Source: Lacrimispora celerecrescens (GTDB lineage Bacteria > Bacillota > Clostridia > Lachnospirales > Lachnospiraceae). Taken from it: a stretch of DNA of 64,000 nucleotides. The notes below the pieces were generated by a model. It did not search any database. It worked only from the letters and a program-made list of their open reading frames with translations, and had not been told where the DNA came from. The position numbers and the translations under genes are program-made. Positions 10,359 through 18,396 of this stretch are shown piece by piece; positions within the stretch are counted from its first letter, which is position 1; every line of letters starts with the position of its first letter. The stretch spans positions 62,001-126,000 of the forward strand of contig NZ_JPME01000025.1 of assembly GCF_000732605.1 (NCBI RefSeq). The letters are read 5' to 3'.

Positions 10359-10409
10359 AATCTACTCTCTCCTTTTTATATTGATATTTTATTAATTTGC
10401 ATATCCTAT

Positions 10410-11690
10410 TTAACGAATGTCCTCTAAACGAATCAGCTTTCCTCCGGAGATTCTGGACTGTTCCGCCGCCAGAGCAATATAGTGGCTTTCCAGGGATTTA
10501 TCCAGTGTGGTCATGGATCGATTCGGTTCGGTTCCTTCCCTGACCATATCAAGTAACTGCTCCACCATCCGGTTATCGCCTCCGGCATGACCGGAAAAGT
10601 CATCGGACAATTTGGAAACGTCTATGACTTCCTGTTCCTTGCCAAATGGTTTTACGGTTATGAGATTGGAGTGAAGGCTGGCTTCAATTTCTCCTTTGGT
10701 TCCCATAAATCTGGTAAACCGGGAATTTTCTTCTGTACAGCCTGTCATGGTAAAGCTGATGGTAGAGCCGTCAGTCATATTTAAATTTACTACCTGATGA
10801 TCCACCACATTGTTATCGCAATGATACACACATCTTCCATAAGGGCCGGTCTTTATGGCTTCCATAACCGATTCTTCCGTGGGATGAAGGGTAAGTATGT
10901 TGCATGGCCAGTCAGACTTGCCATGGGCAATGCCGGTTTTTTCATTGGTTATGTAAATCTTTTCTGCATCAAAGGGACATTCTGCCTTTACAGCGCATCC
11001 ATCCAGACAGCGTTTTGCCGCGCCCTCCGGAGCTTTTTCTTCTTTGAATAAATAGGTGCTTCCAAAGGAGTTCACGGATTCGCAAGTCTTTCCTGTCAGC
11101 CACAATAAAAGGTCCATGTCATGGCAGCATTTTTGAAGGATCATGGGGCTTGTTATCTCTGAGTTTCTCCAGTTACCCCTGACAAAGCTGTGAGCCTGAT
11201 GCCAATAGCCTACATTTTCAATCCCCATAACAGTGACCACATCGCCGATTACTCCGGAATCGATGAGTTCTTTTACCTTTGTGTAAAAAGGAGTATAGCG
11301 CAGAACATGGCAGACTACAACCTTCCGGCCCCTCTCATTGGCAACCTTTAACAGTTCCCTGCATTCGTCTAAATCTGGCGAAACAGGCTTTTCCAGCAAA
11401 AGGTCATATCCTTTTTCAAGGGCCGAAATCGCATGGCCCACATGCTGCCTGTCCTGTGTGGCAATAAACATCACATCAGCCAGTCTTTCCTGTTTTAGCA
11501 TTTCCTCTGCACTGGTATAACACCGTTCCTTTGGAATTCCGTATTCCCTGGCTACCTCTTCTACCTTTTCCTCAACAATATCCGCTATGGCTGTGATTTC
11601 CATTTTTTCAGGAAGCAGTTTTGCAACCGGCGCATAGGTATCTTTGCCTCTGCTTCCCAGGCCCGCAAGGGCAACTGTAATTCGTTTCAT
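10410..11690 (-). CDS. Gfo/Idh/MocA family oxidoreductase
   Basis: Predicted NAD(P)-dependent sugar dehydrogenase, 426 residues. An N-terminal Rossmann fold starts VALAGLGSRGKDTYAPVA, and the dinucleotide/substrate motif EKPVS stands near residue 100. A Cys-rich insertion, CLDGCAVKAECPFD, follows in the C-terminal domain and is seen in a subset of the family. It heads the ABC operon. The reaction is unknown; oxidation or epimerisation of an imported sugar or uronate is the reasonable expectation. Confidence 0.88.
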   Translation of the reverse strand: MKRITVALAGLGSRGKDTYAPVAKLLPEKMEITAIADIVEEKVEEVAREYGIPKERCYTSAEEMLKQERLADVMFIATQDRQHVGHAISALEKGYDLLLEKPVSPDLDECRELLKVANERGRKVVVCHVLRYTPFYTKVKELIDSGVIGDVVTVMGIENVGYWHQAHSFVRGNWRNSEITSPMILQKCCHDMDLLLWLTGKTCESVNSFGSTYLFKEEKAPEGAAKRCLDGCAVKAECPFDAEKIYITNEKTGIAHGKSDWPCNILTLHPTEESVMEAIKTGPYGRCVYHCDNNVVDHQVVNLNMTDGSTISFTMTGCTEENSRFTRFMGTKGEIEASLHSNLITVKPFGKEQEVIDVSKLSDDFSGHAGGDNRMVEQLLDMVREGTEPNRSMTTLDKSLESHYIALAAEQSRISGGKLIRLEDIR

Positions 11691-11763
11691 ATTTTCTTCC
11701 CTTCCTGCATCTTGGTTCTTTTTGTAAATGTATAATAATTATATAATGAATTGAAATGATATG

Positions 11764-11792
11764 CTTATACTATTATCCAGACTCATTGCCAA
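11764..11792 (-). promoter_or_regulatory. promoter of the Gfo/Idh-ABC transporter operon
   Basis: On the minus strand TTGGCA (11787-11792) and TATAAG (11764-11769) are 17 bases apart, about 70 bases before the start codon at 11690. The TTAGGTTATT direct repeats lie just upstream. Confidence 0.7.
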
Positions 11793-11804
11793 ATTCATTG
11801 TTTT

Positions 11805-11856
11805 TTAGGTTATTATGCACAAATCATTCCATAAAATATTCCATCATTAGGTTATT
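11805..11856. promoter_or_regulatory. direct repeat TTAGGTTATT, possible AraC-type operator
   Basis: The ten-base word TTAGGTTATT occurs at 11805-11814 and again at 11847-11856, 42 bases apart or close to four helical turns. It lies between the operon promoter and the divergent AraC gene at 12058. AraC-family proteins usually bind direct repeats, so this is a candidate site for that regulator. Confidence 0.45.
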
Positions 11857-11877
11857 TCAACGGATTATGACTGGAGA

Positions 11878-11915
11878 TATAAAAAAAGGCATCCATGCAA
11901 ATCGATGAATGCCTC
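11878..11915 (-). terminator. orphan minus-strand terminator in a divergent intergenic region
   Basis: GGCATTCAT and ATGGATGCC form an imperfect stem followed on the minus strand by seven T. No minus-strand gene lies just upstream, only a TATAAT at 11940-11945. It may end a very short RNA or act as a leader attenuator before the gene at 11690. The remaining bases of the 11691-12057 gap hold the promoter and repeats listed separately. Confidence 0.6.
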
Positions 11916-12057
11916 CATTGGCGAATTAATATTTTATTCATTATACTCTAATTAAATGGGTTTGAATTGCAGGATTGTCCTATCTTGTTATCAAATTAAC
12001 CATTCTTGCCAGCGGCTTTATTTCATGCTAACATAATGTTCAAAGGAGGTATTTCAA

Positions 12058-13002
12058 ATGGCATATTGCAGCACAACGCTACCCATCGAATTTGAAATCC
12101 ATGAGATCATAACCGTCCACTATTTTGAATACATGAAGGATTTTGTGTTTTCGGGAGAATCCCACGATTTTTGGGAGTTTCTTTACGTGGACAAGGGGGA
12201 AATCACGGTACAGGCAAATCAGTCCATCTATCAACTAAAAGCCGGAGACGTGATTTTTCACAAGCCAAATGAATTCCACGCCTTAAAAGCGTCCGGAAAC
12301 AAGGCCCCTAATCTGGTAGTCATGTCCTTCCGCTGCTCTAGCGAAAGCATGAGTTTTTTTGAAGAAAAATCCTGTTCCTTAAATCAGGAAGAGCGTTTCC
12401 TCATTTCCATGATAATTGCAGAAGCGAAACAGGCCTTTTCCACACCCCTTCACATTCCATCCGTGGAAAAGGTGGAGCTGGTCCCTTCCCCGCCATTCGG
12501 AGCCCCCCAGCTCATCCTATTATACTTACAGGTTTTCCTGATCCATGTGAAACGGAATCATTTTGAAGAAGGTGATGCACCCATTCCTAACCTTCCAACC
12601 GAGCAGATGGTCCTTTCCTCCAATTCCAGCCATCTGGAACAGATTATTCAGTTTATGGAGTTTCACATCTGCGAACACCTTACTATAAAAAATATTTGCA
12701 ATGAATTCTCCATAAGCCGTTCCACCCTTCACTCCCTGTTTCACAAGGAAAAAAACTGCGGGGCTATCGATTATTTCAATTTAATGAAAATCGAACGTTC
12801 TAAGGAAATCATGCGGGATGGCAACATGAATTTTACGGAAATTGCTTATTTCCTTTCCTACAGCTCATTACAGTATTTTTCCAAGCAGTTTAAGAAAACA
12901 ACCGGAATGTCACCTTTGGAATATTTTAATTCCGTAAAAAAATATTCCAATGATATCACAAATGCTAGTAAGAAAAAGAGAGAGGATAACCGGATGATTT
13001 GA
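12058..13002 (+). CDS. AraC family transcriptional regulator
   Basis: A 314-residue activator/repressor with an N-terminal cupin-like sensor (about 20-110: FWEFLYVDKGEITVQANQ, LKAGDVIFHKPNEFH) and a C-terminal double helix-turn-helix (about 200-300: LTIKNICNEFSISRSTLHSLF, then MNFTEIAYFLSYSSLQYFSKQFKKTTGMSPLEY). AAAGGAGG stands 8 bases before the ATG. It is divergent from the oxidoreductase-ABC operon and 80 bases ahead of the glycosidase-like gene, so it probably controls one or both. Confidence 0.92.
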   Translation: MAYCSTTLPIEFEIHEIITVHYFEYMKDFVFSGESHDFWEFLYVDKGEITVQANQSIYQLKAGDVIFHKPNEFHALKASGNKAPNLVVMSFRCSSESMSFFEEKSCSLNQEERFLISMIIAEAKQAFSTPLHIPSVEKVELVPSPPFGAPQLILLYLQVFLIHVKRNHFEEGDAPIPNLPTEQMVLSSNSSHLEQIIQFMEFHICEHLTIKNICNEFSISRSTLHSLFHKEKNCGAIDYFNLMKIERSKEIMRDGNMNFTEIAYFLSYSSLQYFSKQFKKTTGMSPLEYFNSVKKYSNDITNASKKKREDNRMI

Positions 13003-13082
13003 CAAGCTTCCGTGATGATTCCGTAAGGCTTTTTTCTGAAAAAGTGCTATATTAGAACCATCAATACAGTGGAGGATGGACA

Positions 13083-14969
13083 ATGCACGATATTAAATTC
13101 AATCAAACAGCCTTGAGCTTTGAGGAAAGCTCCCTCCTTTTTTCCATTCAGCATGGAAATGCAATTTGGAAATGGGATGCAACATACAAACCCCGCCTGA
13201 TCGCCGGAGAACAAACCGTTTATTTCCACGATGCCGCTTCCATTACCCATAGCCAATGGAAAACAGGAGTCGGGGAAGGGATCATCAGCCATTACCAGGG
13301 CTTCCAGTTAGATGGCGCCGATCTTTCACTGGCCTTCGAAACAGTCACATGGATCGAGTATGCCACGGAGGACGTTCATTTTGAATGGATCCCTCTCACA
13401 GAAAGCAGCATCCCGGTTTCAGAAATATACTGGCCCGGATACATGGAATTTGAAAAGGAAAGTGACCGCTGGTATACTCTTTTAAACATCCAGCAGGGGC
13501 TTCTTATCCCAAATACCTGGGAAACAGCTCTTGATAAGCTGCCCTTTGACGGCATGATGTGCACAGCCGGCTCTTACATGCCATGGTTTGGACAGGTTAA
13601 GGAGAAAGACGGCTACTTAGCCATCTGTGAACAGCCCTGGGATGCCGCTTATTATGCGGAGCATCCGGCAAAGGGACCTTATACCCACACCGGCATCAAA
13701 TGGCTGCCTAGCCTGGGCCGGATGAACAGCCGCAGGACGATGCGTTATTCCTTTCTGACAGACTGCGATTACAATGATATCTGCAAGCATTACCGGACCT
13801 ACGTAAAAGAACAGGGCACCTTTTGTTCCTTGAAGGAAAAAGCGGCAAAGGCCCCTGTACATAAGCTGGTCGGCGCTTCCTTTATCCATAAGGGAATCAA
13901 AACCAAGGTCATGCCGGATTCCCGCTTCTTTGACCCAAAACAACCGGACAAGAATAACCATGTCTACAGCTTTGAGAAACGAACCGGCGAGATCCATCAT
14001 TTCTACAAGGATCTGGGCCTTAAAAAGCTGTATCTCCATCTGGATGGCTGGGCGGAGCCAGGTTATGATAACCAGCATCCCGACTATCTTCCCGCCTGTG
14101 AAGAGGCTGGCGGCTGGGAAAAGATGAAGGAGCTTGCGGATACCATGCACGGATACGGATATTCCTTTGGCATCCATGACCAGTACCGGGATTATTACCG
14201 CAGAGCCAGGACCTTTGACCAGAATTTTGCAGCACAAAAGCCTGACGGAACCCTTACAGAGCACGCCAACTGGGCAGGCGGACCTCAGACCTATCTGTGC
14301 GCCACCCAGGCCCCTTATTATGTAAAAAGGAATTTTACTGAAATCGAGAAAAACGGTGTAGAATTAGACTGTGCTTATTTAGATGTGTTCACATGTAATG
14401 AGCCTGACGAATGCGACCACCCATGGCACCGGATCAACCGGAAGGAATGCTTAGACTACCGGAGTCTTTGCTTTGAATACCTGCTTTCCAAAGGGATCCT
14501 TCCAAGCTCTGAGGAAGTGACGGACTGGTCCGTAAAAAGTCTTGTGTTCTGTCACTATGCTCCCTATTCCTTTATGATGCACGAGCCAGGGGCTGACCGC
14601 CAGGGAATCCCGGTTCCTCTCTTTAACCTGGTTTATCATGACTGCCTGATCATCCCTTGGATGATGGAAAAATACGAAAAAGAGGATTTTATGCTTTATG
14701 CTCTCTTAAACGGCGGTGCGCCATATTTTATCCGGGATGGGGCTTATGAGAACATTGACGGCTCCTTTGGCGGCCATCAGACCCTCTCAGAGGAAGAAAT
14801 GGCAGCCCGCTGCAGTGTTGTTGCTTCCCTTCACGAAAGAGTCGCCATGTGTGAAATGCTGTCTCATGAATTGATTGACGGAGACCCCTTCCGGCAGCGT
14901 ACCGTCTTTTCTGATGGCACCACAGTGGAAGTCGATCTCCTTCACGGAACTTATGTCCTAAGTGTCTGA
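13083..14969 (+). CDS. glycoside-hydrolase-like protein, probable TIM barrel, unassigned
   Basis: A 628-residue cytosolic protein without a signal peptide. About residues 1-230 look like a beta-rich substrate domain; about 260-560 have the alternation expected of a glycosidase barrel, with YLHLDGWAEPGYD, SFGIHDQYRDYYRR, LDCAYLDVFTCNEPDECDHPWH and GILPSSEEVTDW. The Asp of AYLDVF and the Glu of SSEEV are my candidates for catalytic acids. It may belong to the DUF5696 / GH101-like group seen in gut Clostridia, but I cannot fix the family. It follows the AraC gene and faces the ABC operon, so it probably acts on an imported oligosaccharide. Confidence 0.65.
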   Translation: MHDIKFNQTALSFEESSLLFSIQHGNAIWKWDATYKPRLIAGEQTVYFHDAASITHSQWKTGVGEGIISHYQGFQLDGADLSLAFETVTWIEYATEDVHFEWIPLTESSIPVSEIYWPGYMEFEKESDRWYTLLNIQQGLLIPNTWETALDKLPFDGMMCTAGSYMPWFGQVKEKDGYLAICEQPWDAAYYAEHPAKGPYTHTGIKWLPSLGRMNSRRTMRYSFLTDCDYNDICKHYRTYVKEQGTFCSLKEKAAKAPVHKLVGASFIHKGIKTKVMPDSRFFDPKQPDKNNHVYSFEKRTGEIHHFYKDLGLKKLYLHLDGWAEPGYDNQHPDYLPACEEAGGWEKMKELADTMHGYGYSFGIHDQYRDYYRRARTFDQNFAAQKPDGTLTEHANWAGGPQTYLCATQAPYYVKRNFTEIEKNGVELDCAYLDVFTCNEPDECDHPWHRINRKECLDYRSLCFEYLLSKGILPSSEEVTDWSVKSLVFCHYAPYSFMMHEPGADRQGIPVPLFNLVYHDCLIIPWMMEKYEKEDFMLYALLNGGAPYFIRDGAYENIDGSFGGHQTLSEEEMAARCSVVASLHERVAMCEMLSHELIDGDPFRQRTVFSDGTTVEVDLLHGTYVLSV

Positions 14970-15920
14970 AGCTCTGTATTCCTTTGGGGACATTCCATAA
15001 TAGTTCCGGAAGATTCTATGAAAATAGCTGGTATTATCATATCCTACCGCAATGGAAATATCTGTCACGGAAAGCCTGGTATTTAAAAGAAGAACAGAAG
15101 CCTGATTCAGCCGCTTTACCTGCAAAAGCTCCTTATAGGTCCGTCCGGTCAATCTCTTTATTGCCCGGCTCAGCCAGTAAATATTATAACTTAAGAGAGC
15201 CGAAAGCTCAGTCAGCTCCCCATCTTTATAATTTTCATCAATGTAGGTAAGCACCTGAAAGATAAGCTTCTGTTCAAAGCTTTCCAGAGTATGGCTGATC
15301 TTATCCGTATAATGCATAAGCTGAAGAAACAAAAGCCCCATGGTAATCTGGTTGATGCTCCTTTTATTTGGCTGATCACTTAAGAGGGTCCACACCATGT
15401 TTTCCACCAGATTCTGTACCGGCAGTACATCGGCTACCTGAAAATGAAGGTAACTGGCGTAACGGGGATCAAAACAGAGACAGCCTACCAGGAAGTCCCG
15501 CAGCAGGTTTTCTTCTTCCCCCATCATTTCAAAGGCAGTATCAAAAAACTCCGGCAGGATAATGAAGTTTATTCCAATATCCTCCTCTCCTGCCGGAAGG
15601 ATCTCCTGGGTGGCATGCTGGTTTAAAAACAGCAGCTCCCCTGTCTTTAAGACTACCTTTTCCCCATCAATAAAATGGACCGTTTCTCCCTTGCACATAT
15701 AGATCACTTCAATGTAATTATGCTTATGCTTAGGGAAATGGACGAATCTGGTGTGGGGCCTGATGCGGATCATTTTCCCATGCTCCAGCATCTTTTTGCT
15801 GTCAATGACCAGCTCCTGTCCCTCGGTATACCGGTTACGGTCGATTTCTGTCCGTCCGTTTATAATTTCCCGTTCCTCGTCTGTAATCACTCCCAGACGG
15901 TCTAAGATCTCCTGGTTCAT
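14958..15920 (-). CDS. AraC family transcriptional regulator
   Basis: A 320-residue regulator with a cupin sensor (about 50-140: HFPKHKHNYIEVIYMCKGETVHFIDGE, LKTGELLFLNQHATQE) and a C-terminal AraC DNA-binding domain (about 220-318: ELTELSALLSYNIYWLSRAIKRLTGRTYKELLQ, then VTDISIAVGYDNTSYFHRIFRNYYGMSPKEYR). AGGAGG lies 9 bases before the ATG. Its last 12 bases overlap the convergent glycosidase-like gene. It follows the MORN gene by 21 bases and may be in the same transcript. Confidence 0.9.
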   Translation of the reverse strand: MNQEILDRLGVITDEEREIINGRTEIDRNRYTEGQELVIDSKKMLEHGKMIRIRPHTRFVHFPKHKHNYIEVIYMCKGETVHFIDGEKVVLKTGELLFLNQHATQEILPAGEEDIGINFIILPEFFDTAFEMMGEEENLLRDFLVGCLCFDPRYASYLHFQVADVLPVQNLVENMVWTLLSDQPNKRSINQITMGLLFLQLMHYTDKISHTLESFEQKLIFQVLTYIDENYKDGELTELSALLSYNIYWLSRAIKRLTGRTYKELLQVKRLNQASVLLLNTRLSVTDISIAVGYDNTSYFHRIFRNYYGMSPKEYRASDT

Positions 15921-15941
15921 CCGTCAAGGCCTCCTTTTTTG

Positions 15942-16802
15942 TTACACATAGGGGAATATGATCAGGTTTTTCCACCTGTCCTCTCCTATGGCGTTTTCCC
16001 CCAGAGCATAGGCATGGACTATATCATCTTTTGCCATTAGTTTATAAATAACGGCCCCGGAGCTATCCGTATCTTTGATCCATCGATCATCCTTAATAAT
16101 CACACCATCTGCAACCTGAAACTGCCAGACAGAAGCTCCCCCTTCCGCATTGGTACTGGTATAGGTAATCTCTCCCTGCATCAGATCATCCTTAAAATCA
16201 CCTCTTTTTGCATTGAGCTTGGTGATGTCATCTATAACTCCGTCGTAATAATTGTAACCACACTCACCGTTCCCGTTCATCTTTCCATTCGCCCATGTCC
16301 CATAGGAGTAATCGTAACGCTTCCCCTCCTCCAGTTCCAGGACCTGAAGGGCCGCACATTCTCCCTCAGGCTTCCCGTAAGCAAAATTCCCGTAATAAAC
16401 CGTGGAGGCCTTTACAAACACCAGGCCTTTTCCAGAAGTTATCTTCCCATTCATCGCCGCTCCATCATACATACAGGGAAAATCTTTCCAGGGAATGTCA
16501 TATCCGTCTAACAGCCTGGCCGCTCCTTCTAAATCCCCCTGGTCAAAGAACCCGGTCAGCTGCGTTAAAAACTCCTTGTCCCCGGGAGAAAGGATAATCT
16601 CATCTGATAAAGTCTCATTTAATGGCACAGCCATTGCTTTTGGTTCCGCTTTTTCTACATCCCTTACGGGTTCTTCGTATCTCTTCCCATTCCTGAAAGA
16701 GCCAGCCATGCTAAGAAGCAGCAAAAGCACCGTAATCAGCCCGATCCAAAGGAGGATGCGAAGATTATCTCTTTTTCTTGGATCCGTCCATTTCTCAAAC
16801 AC
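15942..16802 (-). CDS. membrane-anchored MORN-repeat-like protein
   Basis: A 286-residue product with one membrane segment near the N-terminus (about residues 14-34, LRILLWIGLITVLLLLLSMAG), a variable linker, and MORN-like repeats in the outer part (YYGNFAYGKPEGECAAL, YSYGTWANGKMNGNGECGYNYYDG). I start it at the GTG at 16802, because GGAGG lies 6 bases upstream and the start overlaps the last codons of the MocR-type gene. An ATG at 16853 would lie deep inside that gene. Function unknown; MORN repeats often bind lipid or protein. Confidence 0.72.
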   Translation of the reverse strand: MFEKWTDPRKRDNLRILLWIGLITVLLLLLSMAGSFRNGKRYEEPVRDVEKAEPKAMAVPLNETLSDEIILSPGDKEFLTQLTGFFDQGDLEGAARLLDGYDIPWKDFPCMYDGAAMNGKITSGKGLVFVKASTVYYGNFAYGKPEGECAALQVLELEEGKRYDYSYGTWANGKMNGNGECGYNYYDGVIDDITKLNAKRGDFKDDLMQGEITYTSTNAEGGASVWQFQVADGVIIKDDRWIKDTDSSGAVIYKLMAKDDIVHAYALGENAIGEDRWKNLIIFPYV

Positions 16803-18243
16803 AAAATCCCTCCTTCCCGTCATATACAGACCACGCCTGGCTAAGAAGCACAAGACCTATCCTTATCTCTTCTTCCGTAAGACTTGCAAACCCAAGAACA
16901 ATGGTTGAAGAATAGGTACCCGGCTGTTCATGGATAAAATAACCCGACATACCGTAAACCTTAACCCCGGATTTTGCCGCCATATTAATGAGAAGACTCT
17001 CCGCCCTTCCCTTGCGGTCTGTTAACAGAAGATGGAGTCCCGCATGTTCTCCTCTGATTAAGAACTGGCTTTCAAAGGGTTTCAGCCCTGCAGCCAATGT
17101 ATCGTGCTTTGCCTTATAGACCGCCCTCATCCGGTTCAAATGGCGCTCATAGTGCCCCTCTGCCATAAACTGATAAAGGATGTTCTGGTCAATACGGGAT
17201 ACTGTGGAAGCATAGAAATTCATCCGCTCCCGGTAAACCGCCAAAAGTGGGACAGGCAGCACCATATAGCTTACACGGATGGCGGGAGCAATGGATTTGG
17301 AAAAGGTACCGTAATAAATTACCCGGTTTCTTCCGTCCATTCCCTGCAAAGCAGGAATCGGCTGTCCCTTGTATCGGAATTCACTGTCATAATCATCCTC
17401 AATAAGATACCGCCCTTCCTTTTCATAAGCCCATACAAGAAGCTCCTGCCTTCGCTTTACCGGCATAACAATACCGGTAGGATACTGATGGGAAGGCATG
17501 ACGTAGGCGATATCCGCCCCGCTTTTTTCCAATAGCTCTACATCCATGCCGGACCGGTCCATGGCAACAGGAACCACCTGGTATTTTAAGCTGCCAAAAA
17601 CCCGGTATGCCTGCTTATACGTGGGGTTTTCCATGGCGATCACCCGGTCAGTTCCCAAGATCTGGGACAGCAGCATCAAAAGGTATTCACTTCCGGCGCC
17701 TACAATGATCTGATCTGCCTGACAGTTTACCCCGCGGGCGGAATGGAGATAGGATCGGATGGCCTCCCTTAAGGCCGGTTCTCCCTGGGGATCTCCCGGC
17801 ATAAACATCTCCCGGTTGTCATCAACCAAAGTATTTTTTGATATCTTCCTCCATGTATTGAAAGGAAATGCACAAAGATCAATGCCTCTGGGAGAAAAAT
17901 CCACCTTCCAGTCCGGGACTTTTTCCTTATCAAAGGATGAGGGACTAAGAAGAGAGGGAATCTTATCCCTTTGATCCTGCCCGGTATGCACCAGATCCTC
18001 GATCCTGCATACAAAATACCCTTTACAAGGGACAGCCTCAATGTAACCCTCCGATAAAAGCTGTTCATAAGCCATTTGGGTGGTACTGCGGCTGACCTTT
18101 AAATTCTCCGCCAGCCTTCTTGTGGAAGGAAGGCGGTTGGCCGGCTTTAGATTCCCTTTTTTTATTTCCTCTTTGATGTAGCTGTAAATCTGGCTGTAAT
18201 AGGGCGACCCAGGCTGATTCTTTAAAGGTATCATTAGCTCCAT
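16795..18243 (-). CDS. MocR/PdxR-type GntR regulator with aminotransferase domain
   Basis: A 482-residue fusion: N-terminal winged helix (about 1-75, ending LKVSRSTTQMAYEQLLSEGYIEAV) and a fold-type I aminotransferase domain (about 115-475). The PLP lysine is in YYGTFSKSIAPAIRVSYM; DDYDSEFRYKG and GAGSEYLLMLLSQIL are also typical. Family members sense PLP or amino compounds. No pdxST or gab genes are adjacent, so the target is not evident. AAAGGAG lies 7 bases before the ATG. The stop overlaps the start of the MORN gene by 8 bases. Confidence 0.92.
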   Translation of the reverse strand: MELMIPLKNQPGSPYYSQIYSYIKEEIKKGNLKPANRLPSTRRLAENLKVSRSTTQMAYEQLLSEGYIEAVPCKGYFVCRIEDLVHTGQDQRDKIPSLLSPSSFDKEKVPDWKVDFSPRGIDLCAFPFNTWRKISKNTLVDDNREMFMPGDPQGEPALREAIRSYLHSARGVNCQADQIIVGAGSEYLLMLLSQILGTDRVIAMENPTYKQAYRVFGSLKYQVVPVAMDRSGMDVELLEKSGADIAYVMPSHQYPTGIVMPVKRRQELLVWAYEKEGRYLIEDDYDSEFRYKGQPIPALQGMDGRNRVIYYGTFSKSIAPAIRVSYMVLPVPLLAVYRERMNFYASTVSRIDQNILYQFMAEGHYERHLNRMRAVYKAKHDTLAAGLKPFESQFLIRGEHAGLHLLLTDRKGRAESLLINMAAKSGVKVYGMSGYFIHEQPGTYSSTIVLGFASLTEEEIRIGLVLLSQAWSVYDGKEGFCV

Positions 18244-18396
18244 AAAAAAACTCCTTTCCTGCCCATGTTTTCGGCATATCTATATTATGAACACAGGTTG
18301 TCTCTTTCCAGGATATGAAGAAATGCCGCACGTCCTTGTTTCTTCCGGTCATGCAGCACTCTCCTTGTTTGACCTGCCTCTTGGCCTGTCAACGTA

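Noticed and set aside
13617-14264. Long minus-strand ORF (215 residues) inside the glycosidase-like gene
   Set aside because: Antisense shadow: the plus-strand frame has a continuous, motif-bearing product, while the minus frame has no ribosome site or domain.
18244-18396. Possible T-box or other leader between glnS and the MocR gene
   Set aside because: No specifier, antiterminator or T-box sequence, and the region is downstream of glnS.
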